A DNA stretch of 61,066 nt from Lachnospiraceae bacterium (lineage in GTDB: Bacteria > Bacillota > Clostridia > Lachnospirales > Lachnospiraceae). The position numbers were made by a program, and so were the translations under genes. The stretch is taken from the NCBI GenBank assembly GCA_021199655.1, contig JAJQHQ010000003.1:1-61066 (forward strand). The letters are read 5' to 3'. Below the pieces are notes generated by a model that did no database searches, had not been told where the DNA came from, and was given only the letters and a program-made list of their open reading frames with translations. Positions 10,802-19,960 of the stretch are shown here, in pieces. Numbering within the stretch: position 1 is the first letter of the stretch; each line of letters starts with the position of its first letter.

Positions 10802-11192
10802 AAATATCTCCTTTTCATTGTAAGTCCCGCGCCGAATTACAGGGAAATCGGCCGCATTTTAAATAAGCAGACTTTTATAAGTCCATTGGCCTAAGACAAT
10901 AGATGTTTCATTAATTTTTCCATATGGGATTCTAAAAGGTATTTTGTCCGACGTTCCGTCGGTTTTTCTTTTGTAGAAATGCTGCCGTGCATTTGCAAAT
11001 CGGCAATTTAAGAGCATTTTATCACATGTTTCTTATAAATGCAATCTTTTTCTCTTATTATTTTAGTTTAAAAATAATCCACCGGATTACCCGCCTGCTG
11101 TGTAAGGTATTCACAAACAGGAAGTGCCCCCGGTGGACCTGTTATATTTCTGTTTTTATCTGATTAAAAAGTGTGACGTTAAAATGGGCCTT
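10802..11192. other. Intergenic stretch upstream of the Uma2 pair
   Basis: This 391-bp gap holds the AT-rich leader of the upstream Uma2 copy, a small hairpin CCGAC/GTCGG followed by T5 on the plus strand (10948-10967), and an 8-bp inverted repeat TCCACCGG/CCGGTGGA around 11079-11137. On the minus strand 11068-11163 reads as a coding-like tail (SDKNRNITGPPGALPVCEYL and 11 more residues, ending DYF and a stop) with no start. It may be a remnant of a lost gene, but I cannot name it. No complete gene is supported. Confidence 0.4.
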
Positions 11193-13526
11193 TTATGTGT
11201 CCCCGCCAAACGACACAATATACACTGGATTATGCGCGGTCATCAAATGATAATTGCCAAGAGTGCGGGATTTCGCGGCGGATATCTGTACGACATCGGC
11301 ATCCGCAAGCTGCAGCTCCCTGATCAGATCCATGACCTCCGCAATGCTCTCCAGCGTGACCGTATTGATAACGATGCGGACAGAAGGATTCTTTTGGAGC
11401 AGCACGTCAATAATCTCGCGCATGTTTCCGGAGCTGCCGCCTATAAATGCATGGGTCGGAGCCGGCAGCTCCAGCAATGCTTCCGGCGCGGTTCCCTCTA
11501 TAATGGAAAGATTGGCAACTCCAAACTCATAGCTGTTTCGCTGAATCAGCTCCGTTCCGTTTGTATTGCGCTCTATCGCATAAACCTGTCCCGCAGTGCA
11601 TAGGAGAGCACATTCGATGGATACAGAGCCGGTACCGGCACCGATATCATACACCACCGAGTCTTCTTTCAGGCGCAGCTTCGCAACAGAGAGTGCCCGG
11701 ATCTCCTCTTTGGTCATCGGCACCTCGCCGCGCACGAATTCTTTATCCGGAATGCCCGGTGTGATAATCTGGCCGCCTTTCGCGTTTTCTACCATCATGA
11801 CATACAGGCCTGCAGATGCGCAGGAAGTTTTCCTTTCTGCTGCTGTCAATGGTTCTGATGTCGGCACAGTTTCTTTCCGATGCTGCTCCACATCTGAGAC
11901 ATAATCCAGAAAAACTCCGGGTGCTCCCGTTTCAATCCGCTCATCCGGATAGGAAAGATTAGCTCCGATGGTGACCTTCACATCCCCCATTTTGCCATCC
12001 ACCAGCTGACGGCAAAGGCGGGAAATGTCTTTTTCTCCGCTGACCAGAAGAATGATCTTGGGATATTTTTTCACGTAATTTATAAGCGCAAGCTCTTTTC
12101 CATGTGCGCTCAGAAGCTTTGCATCCTGCCAGGATGTAGGAATCCGCGAAGCAAAATACACGACCGATGAAATACCGCAATAATAATGAACTTCCCCGGC
12201 CGGGAATGTTTCCGCGATCTGCCGCGCTCCGCTGTAAAATCCAACGTCGCCGGACATCAGGATCGCGGCGCGCCGTACCTGCGGATGCGCTTCCAGCCAG
12301 GCATAGATTTTCGATGCACTGTATTCGGCGACCATCTGCGGAGTCTTTGTATTCGGTTCCACAGTTTCCGGTTTCACAATTTTCAGTTCCATGGTTTCCG
12401 ATCCCATAGTCCTCGATCGCAAAGTCCTGACAGTCTCCGTTTGTTCTGTCAGAAATGAATCCAGCAGCGTCTGCGCACATTCCAGCATCCGCTTTGCCCC
12501 AAAGATCACCTCTGCTTCCCGGATTTCGCGGGCCGCTTCGCGTGTCATCGTGTCGGGCGTACCCATACCGATTCCGATGCAGCTGATGCGGCGGTCAAAG
12601 TCATACACACTTTTTGCATTATCACAATTATCTGTTTGTGTTTGAACATCTGCATCCATTTTCCCGACAGAATGGTTCTGAGCAGAATCTGCCGCTATCA
12701 CTTCCGTTTCTGCCGGTGCCTCATCAGTTTCTGCCAGAATTTTCTCAATTCTCGCCCGCACTTCCTCCCATCCGGCTCCGCTTTCCTGCGGTCTGCGGAT
12801 AATGACCGCCGTGATGCCGCACTCCCGTACTGCTTCCATTTTTTCCGGGAAACCTCCGGAGATACCAGTGTCCTTTGTCACCAGAAAAGAAGCCTGTGTC
12901 TGCCGCAGCATCGCAGTGTTGATCTCTGCGGAAAATGGTCCCTGCATGGCGCAGATCTGTTTTCCTTCCAGTCCGAGTGAGCGGCAGGACGCAATCACCT
13001 CCGCTGACGGGAGAACCCGTGCGAACAGGCGGCTTTTATCAGAAATACGTTCCGTAAACACATGCAGTTCCTTGCTGCCGGTAGTCAGGAAGATGCCGCC
13101 TTTTTGTTTTTCCAGATACTCAGCCGCTTCTGCAGCAGAATTTACATAGAATGTCCGGATATTATTCTCATCGTAAGAACCTGACGTCCCATTGACCGCG
13201 GCCGCGCCTTCCGGTCTTAAATACCGCACATACGGCACCTGCTCTTTCACGCACGCTTCGCGGATATTTTTTGACACCTCTACCGCATACGGATGCGTTG
13301 CATCCACTACCAGCACAAATGGATTGCCGCGCAGAAATTTCCTCATCTGCTCCTTGTCCATCCGCCCCTGATGAATCGTGCGCCCCGCGGAATCGGCATC
13401 TGTCTGCAGCACTTCCTCTCCGTATTCTGTCGCCACACAAACGGTATGTCTGATATGACGCCCAACGAGATATTCGGATACCTGACGTCCCTCAATCGTG
13501 CCGCCAAAGATTAGAATGTCGTTCAT
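11193..13526 (-). CDS. Fused precorrin-6A reductase / precorrin-6B methyltransferase (CobK-CbiE-CbiT)
   Basis: Three consecutive corrin-ring enzymes are joined in one chain of about 777 residues. Residues 1-250 are CobK/CbiJ-like (ILIFGGTIEGRQ, VVDATHPYA, FLTTGSKEL). About 310-540 are CbiE (ISCIGIGMGTPDTMTREA, LMSGDVGFYSGA). About 590-770 are CbiT (FVRGEVPMTKEEIRAL, YDIGAGTGSVSIE, the SAM-binding loop). The CobK-CbiE linker is hydrophilic and the CbiE part contains a degenerate 15-bp repeat region (about 12340-12450). The ATG at 13526 overlaps the DUF554 stop codon (ATGA), implying coupled translation. Confidence 0.93.
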   Translation of the reverse strand: MNDILIFGGTIEGRQVSEYLVGRHIRHTVCVATEYGEEVLQTDADSAGRTIHQGRMDKEQMRKFLRGNPFVLVVDATHPYAVEVSKNIREACVKEQVPYVRYLRPEGAAAVNGTSGSYDENNIRTFYVNSAAEAAEYLEKQKGGIFLTTGSKELHVFTERISDKSRLFARVLPSAEVIASCRSLGLEGKQICAMQGPFSAEINTAMLRQTQASFLVTKDTGISGGFPEKMEAVRECGITAVIIRRPQESGAGWEEVRARIEKILAETDEAPAETEVIAADSAQNHSVGKMDADVQTQTDNCDNAKSVYDFDRRISCIGIGMGTPDTMTREAAREIREAEVIFGAKRMLECAQTLLDSFLTEQTETVRTLRSRTMGSETMELKIVKPETVEPNTKTPQMVAEYSASKIYAWLEAHPQVRRAAILMSGDVGFYSGARQIAETFPAGEVHYYCGISSVVYFASRIPTSWQDAKLLSAHGKELALINYVKKYPKIILLVSGEKDISRLCRQLVDGKMGDVKVTIGANLSYPDERIETGAPGVFLDYVSDVEQHRKETVPTSEPLTAAERKTSCASAGLYVMMVENAKGGQIITPGIPDKEFVRGEVPMTKEEIRALSVAKLRLKEDSVVYDIGAGTGSVSIECALLCTAGQVYAIERNTNGTELIQRNSYEFGVANLSIIEGTAPEALLELPAPTHAFIGGSSGNMREIIDVLLQKNPSVRIVINTVTLESIAEVMDLIRELQLADADVVQISAAKSRTLGNYHLMTAHNPVYIVSFGGDT

Positions 13527-14239
13527 GCAACCGCCCCCCAAACTGCCGCGATCACGATCGCGGGCAGCATATTTGCCACTTTTAGCTTATGTTCCCAGAT
13601 CAGGTTGACGCCCACGCAGAAGATCAGCATAGAACCCACCAGCGAAATGGCATTTAAGGCACCCTCCGTCATCAGCGGGGAGAGGGCGCTTGCCAGTATC
13701 GTAATGGAGCCCTGAAAGATGCCGACCGGAATGGCGGAGAAAATGCACCCCTTTCCCATCGAAGCTGACATCACCATGATGATCAGAAAGTCCAGAATGG
13801 CTTTCATCATCAGCGTAGTGGGGTCGCCGGACATGCCGTCTTGTATGGAGCCGACGATCGCCATCGCGCCGATGCAGACTGTGAATGAAGCGGTCACAAA
13901 AGCATTGACAAACGAATTGTCGTTGGCATTGCCGCTCTTACGCTTCAGCCATTCTCCAAATGTCTCAATCCGCTGCTCAATATTCAGTCCTTCTCCGATC
14001 AGTGAGCCGAGCGCGAAGCTCACGATCACCATCAGCGAACCGCCGGAACTTAAACTGCCGTCGCTGATAGTCATCATTTTTTCCAGTGCCCCGGATATGC
14101 CGATAAACATCGTGCAGAGACCTGTGGCTTTCATCATCGTCTCCTGCAGCCGGTCGTTCATCAGTTTCTTTCCGACCATACCAATGAGGCCGCCCGCCAC
14201 GATTGCCGCGACATTTATCAATGTGCCTGTTCCCACCAT
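13523..14239 (-). CDS. DUF554 family membrane protein
   Basis: DUF554 proteins are small integral membrane proteins of unknown transport role. The 238-residue product begins MVGTGTLINVAAIVAGGLIGMVGKKLMNDR and has about seven hydrophobic segments, with ICIGAMAIVGSIQDG-like and LIFCVGVNLIWE regions typical of the family. It overlaps the cobK-cbiE-cbiT fusion by 4 nt. In this setting a role near cobalamin synthesis is possible but not shown, since DUF554 occurs in many contexts. A full family A element lies immediately upstream. Confidence 0.88.
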   Translation of the reverse strand: MVGTGTLINVAAIVAGGLIGMVGKKLMNDRLQETMMKATGLCTMFIGISGALEKMMTISDGSLSSGGSLMVIVSFALGSLIGEGLNIEQRIETFGEWLKRKSGNANDNSFVNAFVTASFTVCIGAMAIVGSIQDGMSGDPTTLMMKAILDFLIIMVMSASMGKGCIFSAIPVGIFQGSITILASALSPLMTEGALNAISLVGSMLIFCVGVNLIWEHKLKVANMLPAIVIAAVWGAVA

Positions 14240-14268
14240 AGTTTCTGATTCTCTTTCTATAAAATATC

Positions 14269-14402
14269 GTAACTGTTCAGTACCTTCACCGTTACGAGGG
14301 AAAATCCATTTAAAATCGCTGCGCGATGGGATTTTCCCTTGTAATATTTATGTTTTCATACGTACCTCGCAGCAAGTGCGAGGTACTGTCCTGAATAGCT
14401 AC
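14269..14402. repeat. Family A element, full-length copy (134 bp)
   Basis: The ends are GTAACTGTTCAG and CTGAATAGCTAC. Hairpin 2 pairs GGGAAAATCC (14298-14307) with GGATTTTCCC (14329-14338). Hairpin 3 pairs GTACCTCGCA (14362-14371) with TGCGAGGTAC (14377-14386). It fills the gap between DUF554 and the unknown membrane protein. Confidence 0.9.
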
Positions 14403-14409
14403 AAAATAT

Positions 14410-16074
14410 CTATATTCCAGCCGTCTCCTCGATCGAGATGCCCGTCAGGATCGTACTCTCCTCATCCACATAATACGTGATCGCAACTTCATCCCCCACA
14501 TCGTAGGTCACCGCATCTGAGTCGTCCGCCGCAGATATCACATAGTAATACTCCGTGCCGAGTGAGAAATAAAACATCGTATTGCCGTCCACGACCGCAG
14601 AGCGGATGTCCGTAATCGTACCCGTGACAGTATCTGTCTCAGCATCAATGAGTTCCACCGGGTCGGTCACTTTGATCCCGTTCTCGACCAGCAGCTCTTC
14701 ATAGTTCGACTGGCATTCCGCCACCGAACTGCCCGTCGCCGTGATCTGGTAGTCGGAAACATTTACCATCGCGTACATTTTCACCAGATCCGCCGAATCC
14801 TTCAGGGACATGAAATAGGTTGGCTCGTCGGAAATATTCAGCAGGATCGGGAACGTCGACGCATAGCCCAGATGCTGCACCGCACCCTCTGCAGAAGACA
14901 TCGCAGAATATTCCGTCGCGCCGGTGATGTTGTAATAGCGCGCCTCCTTCGTGCGCTGATTTACCAGGATAAAGCCCACATTGGACTCGTCATTTCCTGC
15001 CGAGGTCACGCCGGTGTACAGATACACATCGTCGTTCATCGCGATGTAGTTGTAGCCGTCCGAGGTCGTCGTGATGCCCTTCTGTCCCAGCCAGGAATTG
15101 ATCCAGCCGTTGACCAGCGTACCGTGATAATTATACTGCGCCACGAGCTGATCCGCGGAGTAGACGCGGTCCACCCAGGTCGGAACCTCCGTATAGTAGG
15201 TGCTCTCTCCTGTGATCGCGTTTACCAGCACCGCGCCTTCCGTGTCCTCGCCGCCGAACAGGCCGATCCTGTGTACGGTACGCGAGCATACCCACCAGGG
15301 CGTTCCGTCCTCATCAATCTCAAAATTCACATCGCCGAACATCATGGTCGGATAGCGGAACCGCAGAAGCCGGTAGATATTTCTGCCAAAATGTTCGCCG
15401 GTCGAATATTTCATTCCCTCATCAAGCTGCACCAGATCCGCCTCCTGCGTCACCATATTGACAATGATGTAGCCTGGCAGACCCTCCGCACGGTTGTTGA
15501 ACCATTTAATAATATTGCCATACAGAAGCGGAGCCACGCGCACCGGCTCGTTCTGGTAATTGATCTGCGAATACTCCTCATCCGATACCTCAAACTGCGA
15601 CACCAGATTGCTGTTGTTGCTCAAATTGCCGAGCGCGCGGCTTCCCAGCTGCACGCTGGAATCCTTATCCAGCATCGGGATCTTATCATAAGAAATCTCC
15701 GCCACTTCTTCCGTAAAATCGCCGGTCTGCACATCCAGCAGATTGTAATAGGCAGTCGCGTGAAAAATCTCGGAAGAAACAATTCCACCCACGATTGAAC
15801 CCAGAAACAGAAGCGCCGCCAGGATCAGCGGGATTTTACAGTTTGCCCACAGCACTCCCTGCGGCAGTGTCACCCCGCTGCGCGTAATGTTAATTCCCGA
15901 CGATACTACCGTGATCACAATATAGATCACAAGCAGTACAAACAAAAACAGCCAGAATTCCAACGATTTCAGGTTGATCGGGGGCAGCATCACGTAAAAA
16001 TAGATGCCTCCCAAAACTGCTGTGATCAGCAAACGCACGATCAGATTAAACAAGCCACCAGTTCCCTTTTTCAT
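14410..16074 (-). CDS. Membrane-anchored protein of unknown function
   Basis: I do not recognise this family with certainty. The product of about 554 residues has three N-terminal membrane segments (starting LIVRLLITAVLGGIYFYVML, LFLFVLLVIYIVITVV and, after LPQGVLWANCK, LILAALLFLGSIVGGIV). A long extracytoplasmic part of about 440 residues follows, with repeated GYIIVNMVTQEA / GAVLVNAITGES / GFILVNQRTKEA strands that look like a repeated PepSY-like beta unit. The C-terminal 70 residues (GTITDIRSAVVDGNTMFYFS) resemble a small beta-barrel. The start at 16074 follows AAAGGG by about 8 nt; the open frame extends to 16119. Confidence 0.7.
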   Translation of the reverse strand: MKKGTGGLFNLIVRLLITAVLGGIYFYVMLPPINLKSLEFWLFLFVLLVIYIVITVVSSGINITRSGVTLPQGVLWANCKIPLILAALLFLGSIVGGIVSSEIFHATAYYNLLDVQTGDFTEEVAEISYDKIPMLDKDSSVQLGSRALGNLSNNSNLVSQFEVSDEEYSQINYQNEPVRVAPLLYGNIIKWFNNRAEGLPGYIIVNMVTQEADLVQLDEGMKYSTGEHFGRNIYRLLRFRYPTMMFGDVNFEIDEDGTPWWVCSRTVHRIGLFGGEDTEGAVLVNAITGESTYYTEVPTWVDRVYSADQLVAQYNYHGTLVNGWINSWLGQKGITTTSDGYNYIAMNDDVYLYTGVTSAGNDESNVGFILVNQRTKEARYYNITGATEYSAMSSAEGAVQHLGYASTFPILLNISDEPTYFMSLKDSADLVKMYAMVNVSDYQITATGSSVAECQSNYEELLVENGIKVTDPVELIDAETDTVTGTITDIRSAVVDGNTMFYFSLGTEYYYVISAADDSDAVTYDVGDEVAITYYVDEESTILTGISIEETAGI

Positions 16075-16102
16075 ACTCATTCCCTTTCTGCCGTTCTCCG
16101 AC

Positions 16103-16834
16103 TCAGATCCGGTATCCACGCGGCGTCACCATTCGCCCGTTTATTTCCTTTGTCATCGAATTCCCAATAAATACAGTCGTGAACATATTGACCTGCGCTT
16201 CCCGCAGCTCCTGCAGGGTATACAGCCTGGCCGCTTCCCCCTCGCGTCCGATGTTCTCCACCGTCCCGCAGATACGTTCCGGCGGCAACACGCGCAGCAG
16301 GATATCACAGGCCCGCTTCAGGTAGTCCGGGCGTCCTTTGCTGGACGGGTTGTAAATGCAGATGGAAAAATCCGCCTCCGCCGCCAGCTCCAGCCGTTTC
16401 TCTATCTTTTCCCAGGGAGTCAGCCTGTCGCTTAAGCTGACCACCGCAAAATCATGCGTCAGCGGCGCTCCCAGCACTGCCCCGCCGCTTAAGGCGGCTG
16501 TGATTCCCGGAATTACTTCCACCTCAATGTCCGGATAAGCCTCTCCAATCTCCAGCATCAGCCCGCTCATCCCATAGACGCCGGCATCCCCGCTGCAGAC
16601 CATGGCGACCTGTTTGCCCTTTGCCGCCTCCTCAAACGCCATCTCGCAGCGCTTTGCCTCCTGCGTCATCGGCGTCGTCAGAAATTCTTTTTCCGAATAA
16701 GACTCCTTAAGCAGATTCACATAGACCGTATAGCCGATGATCGTGTCGCACGCGGCCAGCACCTCCGCCGCCCTCTGACACATCAGCCCCGCTTCGCCAG
16801 GTCCCATACCTATTACATACAGCTTCTTTTTCAC
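16103..16834 (-). CDS. cbiH: Precorrin-3B C17-methyltransferase CbiH/CobJ
   Basis: CbiH methylates C17 and drives ring contraction in the anaerobic corrin pathway. The 243-residue product has the SAM-dependent tetrapyrrole methylase signature: YVIGMGPGEAGLMCQRA at the N-terminus, VCSGDAGVYGMSGL at about 80-93, EVIPGITAALSGGAVLGAPL and NPSSKGRPDYL. Length is that of single-domain CbiH. It lies between cbiG and the unknown membrane protein on the same strand. Confidence 0.95.
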   Translation of the reverse strand: MKKKLYVIGMGPGEAGLMCQRAAEVLAACDTIIGYTVYVNLLKESYSEKEFLTTPMTQEAKRCEMAFEEAAKGKQVAMVCSGDAGVYGMSGLMLEIGEAYPDIEVEVIPGITAALSGGAVLGAPLTHDFAVVSLSDRLTPWEKIEKRLELAAEADFSICIYNPSSKGRPDYLKRACDILLRVLPPERICGTVENIGREGEAARLYTLQELREAQVNMFTTVFIGNSMTKEINGRMVTPRGYRI

Positions 16835-16865
16835 AATCGCTCCTCGCTTTCCTTCAAACTCACTC

Positions 16866-16892
16866 GTAACTCTTCATTGCCTTCACAGTTAC
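16866..16892. repeat. Family A element, left hairpin only
   Basis: GTAACTCTTCATTGCCTTCACAGTTAC is a slightly altered left hairpin lying between cbiG and cbiH. Confidence 0.65.
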
Positions 16893-16934
16893 ACTCGTTC
16901 TATTACACAGGAATGCTTCTTCATCAAACCTGTT

Positions 16935-18209
16935 TCAAAACCTTACACTCCAGCTTTTCTCCGCCACGGCAACGGTTACGCCGTCTCCCGCCTGTTTTCT
17001 CAAGATAAGCCGTCCGCCTGCTTCAGTCGAATCCGGCTGTCCGTATCCGTCTGCCTCCCTGAGTTCTGACCGGGTGGGTACCTCATCTGTCATCGGTTCT
17101 AAATCCGTCTGCCCGGACATCTTCCTCGCCATACAGAGCGCCGCGCGCTCACAGACATTGTCCACACCGGTCACATGTTTCACAAAAGAAGACGGCGAGA
17201 AATCGCCTTCCACAGCGGCAAGTATCTCTGCCGGATACGTTTCAAACTGCAGCTCATTTTTCCTGCAAAACTCCAACAGCCCCGGTTCTTCTTTTTTTAA
17301 ATCGATTGACGCGACGCCCGCGATTTCTTCTATGGTAATCCCCAATATGTCCATGACCCGCTGCACCGCTTTTGTGATCTCCTGCTCCGTTTTCCCTTTT
17401 CGGCAGCCAATGCCGAGGACGAAGCTCTTTGGATAAAGATTTAAAATAACTGGTGGTGTCAGAGCCGCCCTTTTGTCAGGCTCCGTTTGTTCAGAAATCG
17501 GATCTGTTGATTTCGGAGTTAAAAAAGGCAGCCCTATGCTTATCAAAGCATCCGTCCGAATCCGTGCATTTCCTTTGGAGCCGCTTTCTGCCGAATTCAA
17601 ATCAGGCACTGTCTCCTGATTCTGATTTTGCATCAGCACCAGCTCTGGCGGCAATTCTCCTTCTATCCTTCCCTCACATACCACTCCGACTTTCTCGCCG
17701 CGCAGGATTGCCGCGGAAATCTCTTTCGCAGCCTTCATGCTGCCAATCCGCAATTGATTTTCTTTGGCAAATACGTCAACTGCAAATTTACCATTCACAT
17801 CCGTCGCGGTTGTGATCACGGGCGTGGCTCTCAATATTGCCGCTGCCTGCTCCGCCAGGCGATTTGCCCCGCCGAGATGTCCTGACAGCAGAGAAATCAC
17901 AAACCGTCCCGCTTCGTCGATCACAAGCACCGCCGGGTCCGTCGTCTTGCTTTTTATAAAAGGTGCAATCGTGCGCACCGCGATGCCGCACGCTCCCACA
18001 AAAATAATCCCATCTGCGCCGGATAAAAACAGGCCGCCGCACCAGTCTTTCAGGTTCAGGCTGCCCGTACTCTCCGGGCTGGAGGAACGGCCGGTTCTGC
18101 GTCCTCCGCCTTTATATCGCAGAATATCATACTCATCAGCAAACGCCGCGGCAACAAGTTCTGCCGTCTGTCCGCCGCGTGCGGTAAAATATGCAATCCC
18201 AAGCTGTTT
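16935..18209 (-). CDS. cbiG: Cobalt-precorrin-5A hydrolase CbiG
   Basis: CbiG opens the delta-lactone of cobalt-precorrin-5A and releases acetaldehyde. The N-terminal half has GADGIIFVGACGIAVRTIAPF, VVLVIDE-like and LLSGHLGGANRLAEQ, and the C-terminal half has VLGIGCRKGK and SIDLKKEEPGL, as in full-length CbiG. I start at MKQLGIAYFTARGG (18209) because CbiG proteins begin this way. The frame is open to 18272 and the ribosome-binding site is weak for either start. A low-complexity linker of roughly 60 residues (about 17455-17640) separates the halves. Confidence 0.93.
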   Translation of the reverse strand, partial: KQLGIAYFTARGGQTAELVAAAFADEYDILRYKGGGRRTGRSSSPESTGSLNLKDWCGGLFLSGADGIIFVGACGIAVRTIAPFIKSKTTDPAVLVIDEAGRFVISLLSGHLGGANRLAEQAAAILRATPVITTATDVNGKFAVDVFAKENQLRIGSMKAAKEISAAILRGEKVGVVCEGRIEGELPPELVLMQNQNQETVPDLNSAESGSKGNARIRTDALISIGLPFLTPKSTDPISEQTEPDKRAALTPPVILNLYPKSFVLGIGCRKGKTEQEITKAVQRVMDILGITIEEIAGVASIDLKKEEPGLLEFCRKNELQFETYPAEILAAVEGDFSPSSFVKHVTGVDNVCERAALCMARKMSGQTDLEPMTDEVPTRSELREADGYGQPDSTEAGGRLILRKQAGDGVTVAVAEKSWSVRF

Positions 18210-18306
18210 CATAAAAAAACCATGCGCCTTTATTGAAAATTCCCCTTTACAGGCGTCCTTCCAATCCATCATACTTCACTTAGATTAACACAGTTTTTCC
18301 ATAGTG

Positions 18307-18347
18307 TCGAGGGCTTTGAATGATTTGTTTTCATTCAAAGCCCTCGA
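18307..18347. terminator. Strong hairpin after the anti-sigma gene
   Basis: A perfect 17-bp stem (18307-18323 with 18331-18347) and 7-nt loop lie 30 nt past the end of the anti-sigma-like gene. No long T-run follows on the minus strand, so it may be a terminator or an mRNA-end stabiliser. Confidence 0.6.
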
Positions 18348-18376
18348 TAAGTTTACAGTTTCAGTTATTGTGCCTT

Positions 18377-19912
18377 TCAGTTTTCCAGCGACCGGAAATC
18401 AACATATCCTACTGCCAGTTCCTCCGCATAAATCGGATAAGTTCCCCCTTCCATGTTCAGATACAGATACGACATCTCATCCGCACGGACAATCCACGCG
18501 ACTGTGACCGTGATGGTCTCTCCTGTCAAAAGGTCGGTAATGTAATTGCTTCCGGCTGTTCCATCTCCACCGGCGGTATAATAATCCATAGTGTAGCCAC
18601 AGGATGCTGTCATGTAATCCCAGTCTCCCTCCTCGAGCGAGTTTCGGTCATAAATGATCATCCTGCCGTTGTCATCCTCTGTCAGGGTTATCAGGTCTGC
18701 ATTATACAGGACATTGTGCAGGTCGGATGCTCCGTTATTGGTAAACTCGATGGTGGCGCAGATCAGCTTCTGTTCTGCTTCCTCGGTCTTTACCACCGTG
18801 TTCAGAGAATCAATGCCATCTCCTGTCTTCACGTATTCGATCAGCTCCGGCAGCAGGTTGCCGTCTTCATCCGTACTCTCCTGCAGTGCATCGGTGTACA
18901 TTCCGGAATCCAATATGCTCTTCCAGTCATCGCCGAGCGCATTCATGTTATCTGATACCTGAACATCGCTGACCCGGACACTGACTGTATGGAGAAATTC
19001 CTCATCTGCTTCACTTTTCGAATAAGCAGATATCTCAAAGGAATCGCCAATCTGGTGCAGATTTTCCTCCACAGCCGATACCTCTACTGTTGTATAAACG
19101 CCTTCTTCGGCATCATAGTCCTCCATCTCCGTCTCTTCCTCATAATCACTGATGGTATAGGCATCCTCCAGCGACATCATCTCTTCACTTCCAACCAGGC
19201 TTATGCCTTCCGCGACCTTAAGCAGTTCCTCCTTTGTCACTTCCTCGTTCAGGGAATAGATGGTAAGCATACGCCATACCTCCGGATACAGGATATACAT
19301 CTTCTGCGTTGTGCTTCCGCTGCCATCGTCTTTATAATTCAGACTCAGCCAGACAGCATAATGTCCGTTGATCTCCAGCACCTCACTGTCCACCACACTC
19401 GTCTCCAGGATCAGGGTTTCCGCCGGATCCTCATCCATGATCTGTACTCCCATACTGAAGCTTCCGCCATAGAGGTCGTCCTCGTAATCTATCTTCCATC
19501 CGTCATCATACTGCACCATCCCCTCCGGAATATAGGAGGCTTCCACAGTCACTTCCGCCGGAATTTCCTCTGGCGCCTCCAGTTCTGAAAGCAGCGCAGC
19601 CGCGGAGCTGTCAGCATCACCGGATTCCGCCTCCGTCTCTGCCGGACCGATCGTAATGTTTACCCCATAATTTCCTTCCGCTTCGGTAAAAAACCTCTCC
19701 CGGATCGCGACGCCCGCAAAAACAGTCGTACACATCAGTGCCGCCGCGGCCGCGACGAGCAGAAAAGTCCTGCCAGCCTTCTTTCGCGCCGGTTTTCTCT
19801 GTGTGCGGCTTTGCTGTTCCACTTTTACCTGCGAGGCCACCTCGCGCTCAATCATCGTCCTCATACTTTCCGGCATTTCCGGAAATTCCTGTCTCATATT
19901 CTCTAATTTCAT
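18377..19912 (-). CDS. Probable membrane-bound anti-sigma factor
   Basis: This 511-residue protein lies 48 nt downstream of the ECF sigma gene, which is where the cognate anti-sigma factor normally sits. It has a short cytoplasmic N-terminus rich in charged residues (MKLENMRQEFPEMPESMRTM), one membrane segment at about residues 50-67 (TFLLVAAAAALMCTTVFAGV), and a long acidic extracytoplasmic part. That part contains a DUF4367-like domain (YIPEGMVQYDDGWKIDYED to LLKVAEGISLVG) and a C-terminal beta-rich domain (about 290-511). It has no zinc-binding HxxxCxxC anti-sigma motif. The ligand sensed is unknown. Confidence 0.75.
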   Translation of the reverse strand: MKLENMRQEFPEMPESMRTMIEREVASQVKVEQQSRTQRKPARKKAGRTFLLVAAAAALMCTTVFAGVAIRERFFTEAEGNYGVNITIGPAETEAESGDADSSAAALLSELEAPEEIPAEVTVEASYIPEGMVQYDDGWKIDYEDDLYGGSFSMGVQIMDEDPAETLILETSVVDSEVLEINGHYAVWLSLNYKDDGSGSTTQKMYILYPEVWRMLTIYSLNEEVTKEELLKVAEGISLVGSEEMMSLEDAYTISDYEEETEMEDYDAEEGVYTTVEVSAVEENLHQIGDSFEISAYSKSEADEEFLHTVSVRVSDVQVSDNMNALGDDWKSILDSGMYTDALQESTDEDGNLLPELIEYVKTGDGIDSLNTVVKTEEAEQKLICATIEFTNNGASDLHNVLYNADLITLTEDDNGRMIIYDRNSLEEGDWDYMTASCGYTMDYYTAGGDGTAGSNYITDLLTGETITVTVAWIVRADEMSYLYLNMEGGTYPIYAEELAVGYVDFRSLEN

Positions 19913-19960
19913 ATAGACACCTCTCAGTCTGCATATCGTTTTTTAATTCTGGTCCGACCT

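Noticed and set aside
10948-10967. Plus-strand terminator-like hairpin with T5
   Set aside because: The stem is only 5 bp and no plus-strand gene precedes it, so a role as terminator is not supported.
5200-18300. Cobalamin riboswitch upstream of the cobalamin genes
   Set aside because: I looked for the B12-box (GCCACTG and its complement) in the gaps before cobT, cbiA, cobK-cbiE-cbiT, cbiH, cbiG and cbiF and did not find it. The only CAGTGGC noticed in a gap is inside the family B hairpin at 38540.
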